Assembly (NCBI GenBank): GCA_041395525.1
Contig: JAWLAH010000004.1
Coordinates: 186,001-250,000, forward strand
Direction of reading: 5' to 3'
DNA from: CADEED01 sp020442965
GTDB taxonomy: Bacteria > Pseudomonadota > Gammaproteobacteria > Steroidobacterales > Steroidobacteraceae
Length of the DNA stretch: 64,000 nucleotides
The notes beneath the pieces were generated by a model. It was not told the origin of the DNA, ran no database searches, and worked only from the letters and a program-made list of their open reading frames with translations. Positions 62,880 through 64,000 of the stretch are shown one piece after another; positions within the stretch are counted from its first letter, which is position 1, and each line of letters opens with the position of its first letter. Made by a program: the position numbers and the translations under genes.

Positions 62880-63354
62880 ACGTCGGGTAGTTATCGGTAT
62901 GGAGCATCGATCGCTCGACTAACCACTGCCGCGCGTCAGTCGCGTCTTCATTGAACCAGCGTGTCGCAGAGCCGAGCCGAAACGAATAGCCCCAGGCGTC
63001 CATATCGGCGCATAGTCTGGCTGCACCCACACCGGGCAGGAGATCGGCCCAAATGATCTGCAAGTAGCAGACCGCGTTCTCCTCCGCATCATCACCACCG
63101 GCGTCGCATGCCAGGACCGCGCGCCGATCGGGGGTCATGCAAACGAAGTGCGCAGCCTCGTGCAGCACGGAATGCAGCGGCGTATCCGTGCGAGCGTACG
63201 TGACCGCCTCGATCAGTCCAGCTTCCGAATCTCCCCAGTACGACCCTGGAATAGACTCGGCATCCGCAACGAACCGCAGTTCCAATGAATAGCGGCCTAA
63301 CAAATTCGCAACTGCCGCACGATCGATATCGCGCAACAGCAAGACCGCGCTCAT
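62833..63354 (-). CDS. Hypothetical HExxH protein coupled to lptE
   Basis: The 173-residue protein has HEAAH at residues 65-69, the zinc-metallopeptidase HExxH pattern, preceded by DTPLHSVL and followed by EENAVCYLQIIWADLLPG, where an acidic third ligand could lie. No signal peptide is seen. I do not recognise a family. Its ATG overlaps the lptE stop (ATGA), so it is translated with lptE. Its 3' end overlaps the convergent pip gene by 47 bases. Confidence 0.75.
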   Translation of the reverse strand: MSAVLLLRDIDRAAVANLLGRYSLELRFVADAESIPGSYWGDSEAGLIEAVTYARTDTPLHSVLHEAAHFVCMTPDRRAVLACDAGGDDAEENAVCYLQIIWADLLPGVGAARLCADMDAWGYSFRLGSATRWFNEDATDARQWLVERSMLHTDNYPTFNARQSDQSQPAVHG

Positions 63355-63827
63355 AGCGCTGCGAGACGTCTCAGTACCTGGGCGGCCAGGTCCTGCGCGA
63401 GGGCCTCGCGCAGTGTCTCCTGCTCGCGCTCCTTGGCGAGGATCTGTGTCTCATCGAAACTGATATCGCGCGTCAGTAGCAGTTCCTCATCATTGACGCG
63501 TACGTCGTCTCCGATTCGTACGCTGTAGCGCACCCTGTAGCTGAGTTCATATTCGGTCGGCACGTTGCGGCCACTGACCGACAGTACCCGAGTTCCAAAT
63601 TCGTCTGCGCCAATCTCGATCACCGCCGTGGTCGTGGCGGCGCGCGCTTGTACGACAGAACCGGATGCCACCAGCGCCTTGCGCAATGCCTGGACGAAAT
63701 CCGATTGGACATCGTCGGCTTCCAGGCTGACGCGCGCAAACGACGCAGAGAGGGGCTGTCGCCCTTGCAATTGAAAGCCGCACGCTGTCGCGGCGCATGC
63801 CAGGATCACTATGCCAAGCGTGCGCAT
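63351..63827 (-). CDS. lptE: LPS-assembly lipoprotein LptE
   Basis: The 158-residue lipoprotein plugs the LptD barrel. The signal MRTLGIVILACAATACGFQLQG has a lipobox at ATAC and the mature start CGFQLQGRQPLS matches LptE. The ATG at 63827 is used; an ATG at 63845 inside leuS is in frame. It follows leuS by four bases but is not followed by holA as usual. Confidence 0.93.
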   Translation of the reverse strand: MRTLGIVILACAATACGFQLQGRQPLSASFARVSLEADDVQSDFVQALRKALVASGSVVQARAATTTAVIEIGADEFGTRVLSVSGRNVPTEYELSYRVRYSVRIGDDVRVNDEELLLTRDISFDETQILAKEREQETLREALAQDLAAQVLRRLAAL

Positions 63828-63831
63828 CGGC

Positions 63832-64000
63832 TTAGACCACGACATTGATCAGACGCCCCGCGACGTACACGAATTTGCGCACCGCCTTGTTCTCGACAAA
63901 TTTTTGCACGTTGGGATCGGCCAGCGCCGCGGCCCGTGCGAACTGCTCATCCGCATCGGGCGCGATGCGAATACGCGCGCGCAATTTGCCATTCACCTGC
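63832..64000 (-). CDS. leuS: Leucyl-tRNA synthetase, C-terminal fragment
   Basis: Only the last 55 codons are in the window, cut by the right edge. They encode VNGKLRARIRIAPDADEQFA and end KFVYVAGRLINVVV, the C-terminal domain of bacterial LeuRS that contacts tRNA-Leu. The next gene is lptE, the usual order. Confidence 0.93.
   Translation of the reverse strand, partial: QVNGKLRARIRIAPDADEQFARAAALADPNVQKFVENKAVRKFVYVAGRLINVVV

Noticed and set aside
1..64000. CRISPR array, prophage or insertion sequence
   Set aside because: No regularly spaced repeats, phage structural genes or transposase frames were found in the window.

Overview
The window is GC-rich, densely packed bacterial chromosome. 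Its gene neighbourhoods are typical of Gammaproteobacteria: ygfB-pepP-ubiH-ubiI divergent from zapA-6S RNA-fau, leuS-lptE and holA-nadD-rsfS-rlmH-maf-rng-yhdP-tldD, rplM-rpsI, purE-purK, and a CRP/Clp-type regulator close to Xanthomonas Clp. A split P-protein of the glycine cleavage system (GcvPA/GcvPB), a Coq7 hydroxylase and a TonB-dependent receptor point towards the Xanthomonadales/Nevskiales/Steroidobacterales side of the class. That placement is an inference from gene content, not from a marker phylogeny.

Region 1-5365 is accessory DNA. It looks like an integron gene-cassette array read on the minus strand: short unrelated genes (partial membrane protein, small ORF, cytochrome P450, VIT-family transporter, hemolysin III-like protein, methyltransferase, P-loop kinase-like protein, small alpha-beta barrel protein), several separated by attC-like imperfect palindromes ending in GTTRRRY/RYYYAAC boxes. 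No integrase gene is present where one would be expected (beyond the 5365 side), so it looks like an orphan array.

Region 5.4-21.5 kb holds a Tat-exported DUF882 peptidase-like protein, an ornithine-type decarboxylase and a Ycf46-like AAA ATPase. A long minus-strand gene string follows: gcvT-gcvH-gcvPA-gcvPB-dgkA-pfkB kinase-tandem HtrA-like protease-tsaC. It is headed by a tandem glycine riboswitch and an intrinsic terminator. Divergent from it are ispG and a pterin dehydratase gene.

Region 21.6-33 kb holds the ubiquinone hydroxylase operon, zapA, 6S RNA, fau, an EVE-domain gene, a 16-residue lysine-rich peptide gene, rpiA, a TonB-dependent receptor with a clear promoter and operator-like dyad, and tRNA-Gln(CUG). 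Region 33-46 kb holds rplM-rpsI, coq7, the clp-like regulator with a CRP-type site upstream, rpe-djlA, purC, a BtuF-like protein, a YihY protein, pmbA, darP, purE-purK and an ATPase-FHA fusion.

Region 46-64 kb is a minus-strand housekeeping string, tldD-nitrilase-yhdP-rng-maf-rlmH-rsfS-nadD-holA, whose usual upstream partners lptE and leuS lie about 6.4 kb further on. Between them sit a zinc-type zrgA/ABC/FtsX-permease/DUF3299 operon (its ATPase gene carries a frameshift), a CpcT-like secreted protein, a HIT protein, a proline iminopeptidase and an HExxH protein coupled to lptE.
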